This document shows, in pieces, positions 9,165 to 18,477 of a stretch of 64,000 bases of DNA (position 1 is its first letter; every line of letters begins with the position of its first letter). The notes beneath the pieces are model-generated. The model saw nothing but the letters and a program-made list of their open reading frames with translations, was not told where the DNA came from and did no database searches. A program made the position numbers and the translations under genes. Origin of the DNA: Massilia sp. PAMC28688 (GTDB taxonomy: Bacteria; Pseudomonadota; Gammaproteobacteria; Burkholderiales; Burkholderiaceae_D); the NCBI RefSeq assembly GCF_019443445.1, contig NZ_CP080378.1, positions 1,736,001 to 1,800,000 on the forward strand, read 5' to 3'.

Positions 9165-10321
9165 TGGTGTCCGCGCCGCCCCGCGTGGACAGCCAGGGCA
9201 GCCTGGTGGTCCATCTGATTTACCGGCTCGACTTCGGAGGGCTGGAGACGCTGCTGGTCGACTGCATCAACCGCATGCCTGCGCACTACCGGCACGCCGT
9301 GGTCTGCCTGTCCGGCTACACCGCGTTTGCGGACAAGATCACGCGTCCCGGCGTGCAGCTGTTTGACCTGGCCAAGGCCCCGGGCCTTGGCCTCGGCGCG
9401 CACGCCAGGCTGTTCAAGCTGCTGCGCAAACTGCGCCCGGACGTGCTTCACACGTATAATCTGTCTTCCATCGAATACAGCTTTACGGCGGCGCTGGCGG
9501 GCGTCCCGGTGCGCATTCACGCTGAGCACGGCCGCGATGTCAGCGACCCGCAGGGCCTGAACCCCAAACACAACATGCTGCGGCGCCTGATGGTGCCGTT
9601 CGTGGACCGCTACATCCCGGTGTCGCTCGACCTGCAAGCCTGGCTGCGCGACGTCGTGCGCATACCGCAGGCCAAGATCCTCCTGATTAACAACGGGGTG
9701 GACACCGAGCACTTCACGCCGGCGGCGCCACCAGCCCAATTCGTGATCGGCACCGTGGGCCGGGTCCAGGATGTGAAGCACCAGGCTGGCCTGATTGACG
9801 CCTTTATCGCCCTGCGTGCGCTGCTGCCGGGCCATCCCATGAAGCTGGTCATCGTGGGTGACGGACCGCTGCGCGCCCAGCTCGAAGCGCAGGTGGCGGC
9901 GGCCGGCATGGGCGAGCACATCGCGCTGTTGGGGGCGCGCTCGGATATTGCGGACCTGATGCGCGGCTTTTCCGTGTTTGCCCTGTCGTCGCTGACCGAG
10001 GGCACGCCGGTGACGCTGCTCGAAGCGATGGCCTGCCAGCTGCCGGTGGTGTCGACCGCAGTGGGCGGCATTCCGGCGCTGGTGCAGGACGGCGTATCCG
10101 GCACCCTGGTACCGGTGCGTGATGCCCAGGCCATGGCCCAGGCGCTGGCCGCGTACGCGCGCGACCCCGCGCTCGCTGCGCGCCACGGCAAGGCCGGGCG
10201 CGAGCGGGTGGAAAGTACGAACAGCATTGCAGCGATGATCCAGGCCTATGTGGGGCTGTACGACAGCTTGCGCAAGTCAAAATTGAAATTGAAAGAAAAC
10301 ATAACACCATGTGCGGAATAG
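9164..10321 (+). CDS. XrtA-system glycosyltransferase, TIGR03088-like (GT4)
   Basis: 385 aa. The start is the ATG sharing bases with the xrtA stop (TGATG), matching the family's first conserved block VVHLIYRLDFGGLETLLV. Later motifs are HAEHGRDVSDPQG, IGTVGRVQDVKHQ (phosphate-binding glycine region of GT4) and SLTEGTPVTLLEAMACQLPVV (donor-nucleotide E-x7-E-like motif). It should add a sugar to the growing lipid-linked oligosaccharide on the cytoplasmic side. The gene end overlaps the amidotransferase by 13 nt. Sugar specificity is unknown. Confidence 0.92.
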   Translation: MVSAPPRVDSQGSLVVHLIYRLDFGGLETLLVDCINRMPAHYRHAVVCLSGYTAFADKITRPGVQLFDLAKAPGLGLGAHARLFKLLRKLRPDVLHTYNLSSIEYSFTAALAGVPVRIHAEHGRDVSDPQGLNPKHNMLRRLMVPFVDRYIPVSLDLQAWLRDVVRIPQAKILLINNGVDTEHFTPAAPPAQFVIGTVGRVQDVKHQAGLIDAFIALRALLPGHPMKLVIVGDGPLRAQLEAQVAAAGMGEHIALLGARSDIADLMRGFSVFALSSLTEGTPVTLLEAMACQLPVVSTAVGGIPALVQDGVSGTLVPVRDAQAMAQALAAYARDPALAARHGKAGRERVESTNSIAAMIQAYVGLYDSLRKSKLKLKENITPCAE

Positions 10322-12216
10322 TCGGAATTTTTGACATGCGCGGCGGACGCGAAATCGACCGCGCCATGCTTCACCGGATGAACGAGACCCAGTTCCACCG
10401 CGGCCCGGTGGAAGGCGGCCTGCATATCGAACCGGGCGTGGGCTTCGGCCATCGGCGCCTGTCGATCATCGACCTGTCGTCGGGCCAGCAGCCGCTGTTC
10501 AACGAAGACCACAGCGTGGTGGTCGTGTTCAACGGCGAGATCTACAACTTCCAGGAACTGATGGCAGAGCTGACGGGCCTGGGCCACACCTTCCGCACCC
10601 ACTGCGACACGGAAGTGATCGTGCATGCCTGGGAACAGTGGGGCGAAGCGTGCGTGCCGCGCCTGCGCGGCATGTTCGCGTTTACCATCTGGGACCGCAA
10701 CCAGCAGGTGCTGTTCATGGCACGCGACCGCCTCGGCATCAAGCCGATGCATTACGCCTTCCTGCCCGACGGCATGCTGGTATTCGGCTCCGAACTCAAG
10801 GCCTTGCTGTGCTTTCCGAACCTGCCGCGCGAAATCGACCCGTGCGCGGTCGAGGACTACTTCGCCTATGGCTACGTGCCGGAGCCGCGCACCATCTTCA
10901 AGCACGCCTTCAAGCTTTCGCCCGGCTTCACGCTGACCCTCAAGGTTGGCCAGAGCGCGCCCGAACCCAAGAAGTACTGGGATGTCCCGTTCACGCCGCA
11001 CGCGCCAATGGCCGAAAAGGAAATGGAAGAAGAGCTCGTGGTGCGTCTGCGCGAAGCCGTCTCCAGCCACCTGATCGCTGACGTGCCGCTGGGCGCCTTT
11101 CTGTCCGGCGGGGTCGACTCGAGCGCCGTGGTGGCCATGATGGCCGGCCTGTCGTCGGAACCGGTCAACACCTGTTCCATCGCTTTTGACGACCCCAAGT
11201 TTGACGAATCCATCTACGCCCAGCAGGTGGCCGAGCAGTACAAGACCAACCACCAGCGCGAGACCGTGGACACGGACGACTACGGCCTGATCGACACCCT
11301 GGCCGGCCTGTATGACGAGCCGTATGCCGACAGCTCCGCCATTCCCACCTACCGCGTGTGCGAACTGGCACGCAAGCGCGTCACGGTCGCCCTGTCGGGC
11401 GACGGCGGCGACGAGAACTTTGCCGGCTACCGGCGCCACCGTTTCGCCATGGCCGAGCAGAAGGTACGCTCCATGCTGCCGCTGACCGTGCGCAAACCCC
11501 TGTTCGGCTTTCTGGGCAAGGCCTATCCCAAGGCCGACTGGGCGCCGCGCATGTTCCGCGCCAAGACCACGTTCGAAGCGATGGCGCGCGACTTGGTGGA
11601 AGGCTACTTCCACGGCGTGTCGATCCAGGCTGACCGCGTGCGCGACGAACTGTTCTCGGACAAATTCCGCAGCCGCCTGAATGGCTACCGCGCCATTGAA
11701 GTCATGCGCGGCCACGCGAAGAATGCGCCGACCGATGACCCGCTGTCGGTCATCCAGTACATCGACATGAAGACCTACCTGCCGGGCGACATCCTCACCA
11801 AGGTGGACCGCGCCAGCATGGCCCACGCACTCGAAGTGCGGGTGCCGCTGCTGGACCACAAGTTCGTGGAATGGGTCTCCGGACTGCCGTCGTCGTCCAA
11901 GCTGCGCAACGGCGAAGGCAAGCACATTTTCAAGAAGGCGCTCAAGCCCTTCCTGTCGGACGATATCCTGTACCGGAAAAAGATGGGCTTCTCGATCCCG
12001 CTCGGCGACTGGCTGCGCGGCCCGCTGCGCGAATCCATGCGCCGCGCAGTGCTCAATCCGGCGCTGCTCGACACCGGCATCTTTAACGAAAACTATCTGA
12101 AGCAAATGATCGACCAGCACCAGTCCGGCACCAAGGACCACACCGTCTCGCTGTGGTCCGTCCTCATGTTCGAAGCCTTCCTGCGCAAGAACGGCGCCGC
12201 ACCGGAGAGCATCTGA
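10309..12216 (+). CDS. XrtA-associated asparagine synthase-like amidotransferase (class II glutamine amidotransferase)
   Basis: 635 aa. Met removal exposes Cys2 (MCGIVGIFDMR), the class II glutaminase nucleophile. The N-terminal glutaminase domain spans about 1-210, and the C-terminal asparagine synthase domain has the PP-loop FLSGGVDSS that binds ATP. It resembles TIGR03108. The reaction would be ATP-dependent amide transfer from glutamine to a carboxylate; a uronic acid of the polysaccharide is an attractive but unproven substrate given the GalNAcA genes at 33389-35763. Oddity: the very conserved HRGPD/E stretch reads HRGPVEGG, with Val34 in place of the usual acidic residue. The start is preceded by AAAGAAA and overlaps the upstream gene. 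Confidence 0.93.
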   Translation: MCGIVGIFDMRGGREIDRAMLHRMNETQFHRGPVEGGLHIEPGVGFGHRRLSIIDLSSGQQPLFNEDHSVVVVFNGEIYNFQELMAELTGLGHTFRTHCDTEVIVHAWEQWGEACVPRLRGMFAFTIWDRNQQVLFMARDRLGIKPMHYAFLPDGMLVFGSELKALLCFPNLPREIDPCAVEDYFAYGYVPEPRTIFKHAFKLSPGFTLTLKVGQSAPEPKKYWDVPFTPHAPMAEKEMEEELVVRLREAVSSHLIADVPLGAFLSGGVDSSAVVAMMAGLSSEPVNTCSIAFDDPKFDESIYAQQVAEQYKTNHQRETVDTDDYGLIDTLAGLYDEPYADSSAIPTYRVCELARKRVTVALSGDGGDENFAGYRRHRFAMAEQKVRSMLPLTVRKPLFGFLGKAYPKADWAPRMFRAKTTFEAMARDLVEGYFHGVSIQADRVRDELFSDKFRSRLNGYRAIEVMRGHAKNAPTDDPLSVIQYIDMKTYLPGDILTKVDRASMAHALEVRVPLLDHKFVEWVSGLPSSSKLRNGEGKHIFKKALKPFLSDDILYRKKMGFSIPLGDWLRGPLRESMRRAVLNPALLDTGIFNENYLKQMIDQHQSGTKDHTVSLWSVLMFEAFLRKNGAAPESI

Positions 12217-12218
12217 TC

Positions 12219-13433
12219 ATGCGCATCCTGCACGTACTGGACCACTCCATTCCGCTCCACAGCGGCTACACCTTCCGCACCCGCTCCATCCTGCGCGAGC
12301 AGCAGGCGCTGGGCTGGGAGACCTTTCACCTGACCGGTTCCAAGCAAGGCGACAGCCCGGCGCCGGAAGAAGATGTGGACGGCCTGCACTTCTACCGCAC
12401 GCCCAAAAGCACCAGCGCCCTGTCCAAGCTGCCGGTGCTGAACCAGATGGAAGTGATCGACGGCCTCACGCGCCGCCTGTCGGAGATCATCCCGCAGATC
12501 AAGCCGGACGTCATCCACGCCCACTCGCCCAGCCTGAACGCGGTCGCCGCGCTGCGCGCCGGTAAAAAGTTCGGCATTCCCGTGGTGTACGAAGTGCGCG
12601 CCTTCTGGGAAGACGCAGCCGTCGACCACGGCACCGCCACCGAACAGGGCCTGCGCTACCGCCTCACGCGCGCGCTGGAAACGTACGCCCTCAAGAACGC
12701 CAGTGCCGTCACCACCATTTGCGAAGGCCTGCGCAAGGACATCGTGGCGCGCGGGATTGCGGCCGACAAGGTGACCGTCATCCCGAACGCGGTCGACATC
12801 GACAAGTTCGCCGTCGGCGGCGTGGCCGACCAGGACTTGAAGCGCAAGCTGGGCCTGCAGGACATGCGCCTGATCGGCTTCATCGGCTCGTTCTATGCCT
12901 ATGAAGGGCTGGACGTGCTGCTGCGCGCGGTGCCGGCCCTGATTGCGCGCCAGAGCGACCTGCGCGTGCTGCTGGTGGGGGGCGGTCCGCAGGACGCCCA
13001 GCTGCGCCAGCTGGCAAAGGAGCTCAAGATCGAAGACAAGGTCGTCTTCACCGGCCGCGTGCCGCATGAGCAGGTGGCCATGTACTACGACCTGCTCGAC
13101 GTGCTGGTCTACCCGCGCCTGTCGATGCGCCTGACCGACCTGGTGACGCCCTTGAAGCCGCTCGAAGCGATGGCCCAGGGCCGCGTGCTGGCAGCGTCCG
13201 ACGTGGGCGGCCACCTGGAACTGATCGAGCATGGCAAGACCGGCGTGCTGTTCAAGGCTAACGATCCGCAGTCGCTGGCCCAGAACGTGGGCGACCTGCT
13301 GGCCGCCCAGTCGCAATGGCCGGAGCTGCGCGCCAATGGCCGCCGCTATGTCGAGACCGAGCGCAACTGGCCCATCAGCGTGGCGCGCTACAAGAAGATC
13401 TACGGCGGGCTGACGGGACAAACGCTGGCATGA
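12219..13433 (+). CDS. XrtA-system glycosyltransferase, TIGR04063-like (GT4)
   Basis: 404 aa. Start chosen at 12219, 2 nt after the amidotransferase stop, because MRILHVLDHSIPLHSGYTF is the typical family N-terminus with the HSGY acceptor motif. The middle has HAHSPSLNAVAALRAGK, a Rossmann segment with a His, then IPNAVDIDKF, IGFIGSFYAYEGLD and VTPLKPLEAMAQGRVL (donor-binding motif). Cytoplasmic GT-B enzyme for one sugar of the repeat unit. ATGA overlap with the next glycosyltransferase at 13430. Confidence 0.92.
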   Translation: MRILHVLDHSIPLHSGYTFRTRSILREQQALGWETFHLTGSKQGDSPAPEEDVDGLHFYRTPKSTSALSKLPVLNQMEVIDGLTRRLSEIIPQIKPDVIHAHSPSLNAVAALRAGKKFGIPVVYEVRAFWEDAAVDHGTATEQGLRYRLTRALETYALKNASAVTTICEGLRKDIVARGIAADKVTVIPNAVDIDKFAVGGVADQDLKRKLGLQDMRLIGFIGSFYAYEGLDVLLRAVPALIARQSDLRVLLVGGGPQDAQLRQLAKELKIEDKVVFTGRVPHEQVAMYYDLLDVLVYPRLSMRLTDLVTPLKPLEAMAQGRVLAASDVGGHLELIEHGKTGVLFKANDPQSLAQNVGDLLAAQSQWPELRANGRRYVETERNWPISVARYKKIYGGLTGQTLA

Positions 13434-14620
13434 AAATCCTGACCTTCAGCACCCTGTTTCCGAATGCGGAGAAGCCGGGACACGGCATCTTCGTGGAGAC
13501 GCGCCTGCGCCACCTGGTCGCCAGCGGCCAGGTTGAATCGCGCGTGGTGGCGCCGGTGCCCTGGTTCCCCCTGCATCATCCGCGCTTCGGCAACTATGCC
13601 CAGTATGCCAAGGTGCCGCGCCGCGAGGTACGCTGCGGCGTGGAGGTGCTGCACCCTCGCTATCCAGTCATTCCCAAGGTTGGCATGACGCTGGCTCCCG
13701 CACTGCTGGCTGCCGCCGCGCGGCCGGTACTGGCGCGCATGATCGACCAGGGCTTCGACTTCGACCTGATCGACGCCCACTACTTTTATCCCGACGGCGT
13801 GGCTGCGGCCATGCTGGGCAAGTACTTCAACAAGCCGGTCGTGATCACCGCGCGCGGCTCGGACATCACGCTCATTCCCAACTACCGCCTGCCGCGCAAA
13901 ATGATCCAGTGGGCCGCGCGCCGCGCCGCCGGCGTCATCACCGTGTGCAACGCACTGCGCGATGAAGTGGTGGCGCTCGGGGTCGACCCGGCGCGCGTGA
14001 CGTCGTTGCGCAATGGGGTGGACCTGAAACTGTTCCAGCCGGTCGACCGCGCAGCTGTGCGCGCCCGCCTGGGGCTGGACAAATTCACACTGCTCACGGT
14101 TGGCCATCTGGTGCCCGTCAAGGCGCAGGAACTTGCGGTGGCGGCGCTGGCCGAGCTGCCCGATGTGCAACTGCTCATGGCCGGCAATGGCCCCAATCGC
14201 GGCATGCTCGAACAGCTGGCGCGCGACAAAGGCGTGAGTGAGCGCGTGACGATGCTGGGCGCCGTGCCACAGGCGCAGCTGCGCGACTATTACGGCGCCG
14301 CCGATGCGCTGGTGCTGCCCTCCGAGCGCGAAGGCTGGGCCAATGTGCTGCTCGAAGCCATGGCATGCGGCACTCCCGTGATCGCCAGCCGGGTATGGGG
14401 CACGCCGGAAGTGGTGGCTGCGCCGGAAGCGGGCCTGTTGATGGCCGAACGCAGTGCCAAAGGCGTGGCCGACGCCGTGCGCGCCCTGCGCGCCAGCTAC
14501 CCGGAGCGCGCCGCGACACGGCGCTACGCCGAGCGTTTCAGCTGGGACGACACCACCGCTGGCCAGCTATCCCTGTTCCGTGCCATTCTCTCCACCGGGG
14601 GCGCCGCCGCCTATGCTTAA
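13430..14620 (+). CDS. Glycosyltransferase family 4 (GT-B) of the XrtA locus
   Basis: 396 aa from the ATG overlapping the upstream TGA. N-terminal block MKILTFSTLFPNAEKPGHG with FVETRL; then DLIDAHYFYPDG, VVITARGSDI and LRNGVDLKLF, which are typical of GT4 enzymes. The C-terminal domain has LTVGHLVPVKAQE and PSEREGWANVLLEAMACG (donor-binding E-x7-E pattern). Very likely adds one of the repeat-unit sugars. It overlaps the following fusion gene by 8 nt, continuing the chain of translational coupling. Confidence 0.9.
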   Translation: MKILTFSTLFPNAEKPGHGIFVETRLRHLVASGQVESRVVAPVPWFPLHHPRFGNYAQYAKVPRREVRCGVEVLHPRYPVIPKVGMTLAPALLAAAARPVLARMIDQGFDFDLIDAHYFYPDGVAAAMLGKYFNKPVVITARGSDITLIPNYRLPRKMIQWAARRAAGVITVCNALRDEVVALGVDPARVTSLRNGVDLKLFQPVDRAAVRARLGLDKFTLLTVGHLVPVKAQELAVAALAELPDVQLLMAGNGPNRGMLEQLARDKGVSERVTMLGAVPQAQLRDYYGAADALVLPSEREGWANVLLEAMACGTPVIASRVWGTPEVVAAPEAGLLMAERSAKGVADAVRALRASYPERAATRRYAERFSWDDTTAGQLSLFRAILSTGGAAAYA

Positions 14621-16931
14621 CCCACTACAGGCAAAACTGATCCGCACCGTGGGCGACCTGCTGGCCCCGAGCGGCGCCGGCAACGGGCGCCTGTGCGTGG
14701 TCAATTACCACCGCATCCTGGAAGCGAAGGATCCCCTGCTCGCATCCGAGCCGGATGTAGCCACCTTCCGCTGGCAGATGGAAGTGCTGGCAAGCTGCTT
14801 TAACGTGCTGCCGCTGCGCGACGCCATCGACATGCTTGGCACCGGCCGCATGCCGCCGCGCGCGGTCGCCATCACCTTTGACGATGGCTACCGTTCGGTG
14901 CATGACCTGGCGCTGCCGATCCTCAGGCAGTTCAAGCTGCCGGCCACGGTGTTCGTCACCAGCGGCTACGTCGGCGGCGGCAACATGTGGAACGACCGCA
15001 TTATCGAAACCGTGCAAAGCCTGCCGGCCGGGCAGCTGGACCTGACCGACATGGGCCTGGGCGTGTATTCGCTGGCCAGCCTGGAGAAGCGCCAGCAGAC
15101 CGTGGACCAGCTGACCGAAGCGACCAAGTACCTGCCACCCCAATCGCGCCTGGACCTGATCCGGCGCCTGGAACTGATGGTCGGGCAGGACCTCGACCAT
15201 GGGCTGATGCTCACGCCCGAGATGGTGGTGAACCTGGACCGCGCCGGCATCGAAATTGGGGCCCATACCGTCTCGCACCCGATCCTCACCAGCCTGCACG
15301 ACGACGCGGCGCGCCGCGAAATTGAAAACGGCAAGACCGAGCTGGAAGCGATCATCGGCAAGCCGGTGCGCCTGTTCGCCTACCCCAACGGCAAGGTGGG
15401 CAAGGACTACGACGAGCGCCACACGCGCATGGCGCGCGAGGCCGGCTTTCAGGCGGCATTTACCACCAGCGTGGGGGCCGTCACCAGTACCCAGGACCGT
15501 TTCCAGCTGCCGCGCAGCCGGCCATGGGACCGCAGCCCCTTCCTGTTCGCCGTGCGCCTTCTGCGCTGGCTGGGCGGCGAAGAAACCGCTGCCAGCACCC
15601 TCGATACCCACATCCATACGACGACCCGGCGCGCTGACGCGCAACAAGCCGGGCAGGCGGAGACACTGCCACATGGACCAGCACCAATGACCAACCGCGT
15701 ATTACTGACCGCCTTCCATTTCCCGCCGCAGGCTGCCAGCAGCGGCATCCAGCGCACGCTGTCATTCTCGCGCCATCTGGGCTCCAACGGCTGGGAGCCG
15801 ATGGTGCTGTCGGCCAGTCCGCGCGCCTACAGCCAGCAAAATCCCTCGCAGCTGGCCAGCGTGCCGGCCTCGCTGGTAGTGCGGCGTGCCTTTGCGCTCG
15901 ACACCAAGCGCCACATCGGCATCAAGGGCCGCTATCCGGAAGCGCTGGCGCTGCCGGACCGCTGGATCTCGTGGTGGTTTGCCGGTGTGGCCACCGGCCT
16001 GTCGCTGATCCGCCAGTACAAACCGCGTGTGCTCTGGTCCACCTTCCCGATCGCGACCTCGCACTTAATTGGCCTGGCCCTGCATCGCACGACCGGCCTG
16101 CCCTGGGTGGCCGATTTCCGCGACCCCATGCTGCAGCCCTCGTACCCGGTGTCGAAGCCGCAGCGCGCCGTCTACGCCTGGATTGAGCGCCAGACGATCA
16201 CGCGCTGCGCCGCTGCCGTGTTCACCACGCACAGCGCGATGGTGTCCTACCGCGAGCGCTTTCCGCAGCTGCCTCCGTCAAAATTCCACGTCATCGAAAA
16301 TGGCTACGACGAAGACGGCTTTGGCGGCGAAGTGCCGGTGGCGACCGTTCCCGGTGAATGCATCACCCTTGTCCACAGCGGCGTACTGTATGACACGGGG
16401 CGCGACCCCACGCCGTTCCTGGCTGCCATCGCGGCGCTGAAAGCGGATGGTAAAGTGAGCAACGCGACCTTGCGTGTCATCCTGCGCGCTCCCGGCGAAA
16501 TGGAAGCGGTGGCAGGAATGGTCCAGAAGCAGGGCCTGTGCGACATGGTCAAAGTGGAGCCGCCGGTACCGTACCGCGACGCGCTCAAGGAAATGCTGGC
16601 CGCCGATGGCCTCATCGTGTTCCAGGGTACGCCCTTCAACACCCAGATCCCGGCCAAGATTTACGAATACTTCCGCGCCCGCAAGCCGATCCTAGGGCTG
16701 GTGGATACGCGCGGCGAGACGGCGCGCGTGCTACGCGCCGCCGGCTTTGACAGCATTGCGCAGATGGACAGCACGCAAGCGATCACGCCGGTGCTGGAGC
16801 GCCTGCTCGGGCAGATCCGCGCGCGCAGCGCCTATGTCGCCACCGATGCGCTGATCGCCTCCTCCTCCCGCACCCACCGCGCCAGTCAGCTGGCCGTCAT
16901 CTTCGACCAGGCAATCAAAGGTAACTCGTAA
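14613..16931 (+). CDS. Polysaccharide deacetylase fused to a glycosyltransferase
   Basis: 772 aa in one open frame. Residues 1 to about 340 form a NodB deacetylase: CVVNYHRI, ITFDDGYRS (Asp90-Asp91) and EIGAHTVSHP (His218, His222). Residues about 359-772 are a GT-B glycosyltransferase starting MTNRVLLTAFHFPPQAASSG and containing WVADFRDPM and IPAKIYEYFRARKPIL. The junction is a variable Thr/Ala/Gln/His-rich stretch (about 335-358). At codon 359 an ATG (15687) overlaps a TGA at 15688-15690 in another frame, exactly the ATGA arrangement used by other neighbours. This suggests two genes joined by a small frameshift near the deacetylase end. Either a genuine bifunctional enzyme, a recent fusion or a sequencing indel. 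Confidence 0.85.
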   Translation: MLNPLQAKLIRTVGDLLAPSGAGNGRLCVVNYHRILEAKDPLLASEPDVATFRWQMEVLASCFNVLPLRDAIDMLGTGRMPPRAVAITFDDGYRSVHDLALPILRQFKLPATVFVTSGYVGGGNMWNDRIIETVQSLPAGQLDLTDMGLGVYSLASLEKRQQTVDQLTEATKYLPPQSRLDLIRRLELMVGQDLDHGLMLTPEMVVNLDRAGIEIGAHTVSHPILTSLHDDAARREIENGKTELEAIIGKPVRLFAYPNGKVGKDYDERHTRMAREAGFQAAFTTSVGAVTSTQDRFQLPRSRPWDRSPFLFAVRLLRWLGGEETAASTLDTHIHTTTRRADAQQAGQAETLPHGPAPMTNRVLLTAFHFPPQAASSGIQRTLSFSRHLGSNGWEPMVLSASPRAYSQQNPSQLASVPASLVVRRAFALDTKRHIGIKGRYPEALALPDRWISWWFAGVATGLSLIRQYKPRVLWSTFPIATSHLIGLALHRTTGLPWVADFRDPMLQPSYPVSKPQRAVYAWIERQTITRCAAAVFTTHSAMVSYRERFPQLPPSKFHVIENGYDEDGFGGEVPVATVPGECITLVHSGVLYDTGRDPTPFLAAIAALKADGKVSNATLRVILRAPGEMEAVAGMVQKQGLCDMVKVEPPVPYRDALKEMLAADGLIVFQGTPFNTQIPAKIYEYFRARKPILGLVDTRGETARVLRAAGFDSIAQMDSTQAITPVLERLLGQIRARSAYVATDALIASSSRTHRASQLAVIFDQAIKGNS

Positions 16932-16932
16932 C

Positions 16933-18438
16933 GTGGCCAGTATCGACTCAAAAATCGCGCGCGGGGCCGCGTGGATGCTCGCCTTTAAAATGCTGGATAA
17001 GGTAGTGGGCCTGCTCTCGACCATTGTGCTGGCGCGCATGCTGGTGCCGGCCGACTTCGGCCTGGTCGCCATGGCCATGGTCCTGATCGCGGCCATGAAC
17101 GTGCTGGTGGCATTCGGCTTTGACGTCAGCCTGATCCAGAAGCAGAACGCCAATCGGGACGACTTCGACACCGCGTGGACGTTTACCGTCCTGTTCTCCG
17201 CGATCTGCGCCATCATCCTGGCGCTGGGCGCCGGACCGGCAGCGGCGTTCTACCGCGAGCCGCGCCTGGAGCTGGTGCTGTACATCCTGGCGTTCACGTT
17301 TTTCATCCAGGGCTGTGCCAATATCGGCCCGGTGATCTTCCGGCGCGAGATGCGCTTTGACCAGGAATTCAAGTATTTGATCAGCAAGCGACTGTCGACG
17401 TTTTTCGTCACCATTCCGCTGGCGGTCTACCTGCAAAATTACTGGGCGCTGGTGATTGGCCAGCTCGTGGGGCACAGTATTTCCGTGATCACCTCATACA
17501 TCATCAGCGACTACCGGCCGCGCTTTTGCATGAAGGCCAAGCTCGAGCTCTTTCATAGCTCCAAGTGGCTGATGCTGGCCAATATCGTCTCGTTCGTGAG
17601 CAACTCGGGGGCGCAATTCATTATCGGCCGCGTCTCCGGACCGCAGGTGCTCGGTGTGTACACTATTGCCGCTGAAATTTCGACCATGCCGACGACCGAA
17701 CTGGTGGCACCCATCAATCGCGCCGCCTTCCCCGGCTACGCCAAGTCAGCCGCCGATCCGGCCGCGCTGCGTGCGAGCTTTCTGAAAGTGATTTCATCGA
17801 TTGCACTGTTTGCCATCCCTGCCGGTATCGGCATCATTGCCGTGGCTGACCTGATGGTCCCGTCAGTGCTGGGCTGGAAGTGGCTGGACGCGATTCCCGT
17901 GATCCAGGTGATGTCGGTATATGGCGTGATACAGGCGGTACAGACCAATATCGGCTATATCTATCTGGCGCAGGGCAATATGCGCCGCGTGACGCTGATC
18001 AATACCATGCAGGCTATGCTGCTCGTGATCATGCTGGTACCGGCGGTGCGTTACTGGGGCGTGATGGGGGCGGCTTTTGCGTCGCTGGCCGCGATTGTGC
18101 TCATGATTCCCGTAAACCAGACCCTGATCGCGCGCTCGCTGCAATTGTCGGGGACTGACTTCTTGCGAAAGATCATGCGACCGCTGGTCGCCGCGCTGCT
18201 GATGGGCGGTGCGATCATGCTACTCAAGAGCAGTTTCGCGCTGGACAAAGTAACGCATCAATACGTGCTGGCGCTGTTGCTGTGCGTGGCGGTGGGGGCG
18301 CTGGTGTATGGCGGGGCGGTCTACTTGCTGTGGCGGCTGGCGGGGGCACCGGAAGGGCCGGAAGAGTTCGTCGTGCAAAAGGTGGAACTGGTCTTGCGCA
18401 AGGCGGGCATCCGCGTCTCGTTAATGCCGAAGCGCTGA
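16933..18438 (+). CDS. Polysaccharide flippase (Wzx/MATE-like, lipopolysaccharide biosynthesis protein)
   Basis: 501 aa, GTG start one base after the preceding stop. The N-terminus KIARGAAWMLAFKMLDKVVGLLSTIVLARML is characteristic of oligosaccharide flippases; about 12-14 hydrophobic helices follow, with few charged residues in the helices. Known family role: moving undecaprenyl-linked repeat units across the inner membrane. It is the last gene of the operon; 40 nt downstream the REP-like repeat cluster begins, so there is no clear rho-independent terminator. No Wzy polymerase was seen in this operon. Confidence 0.92.
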   Translation: MASIDSKIARGAAWMLAFKMLDKVVGLLSTIVLARMLVPADFGLVAMAMVLIAAMNVLVAFGFDVSLIQKQNANRDDFDTAWTFTVLFSAICAIILALGAGPAAAFYREPRLELVLYILAFTFFIQGCANIGPVIFRREMRFDQEFKYLISKRLSTFFVTIPLAVYLQNYWALVIGQLVGHSISVITSYIISDYRPRFCMKAKLELFHSSKWLMLANIVSFVSNSGAQFIIGRVSGPQVLGVYTIAAEISTMPTTELVAPINRAAFPGYAKSAADPAALRASFLKVISSIALFAIPAGIGIIAVADLMVPSVLGWKWLDAIPVIQVMSVYGVIQAVQTNIGYIYLAQGNMRRVTLINTMQAMLLVIMLVPAVRYWGVMGAAFASLAAIVLMIPVNQTLIARSLQLSGTDFLRKIMRPLVAALLMGGAIMLLKSSFALDKVTHQYVLALLLCVAVGALVYGGAVYLLWRLAGAPEGPEEFVVQKVELVLRKAGIRVSLMPKR

Positions 18439-18477
18439 CGCGCCCCGGCCGCCATTGCTCGTCACAAACCACCGCCC

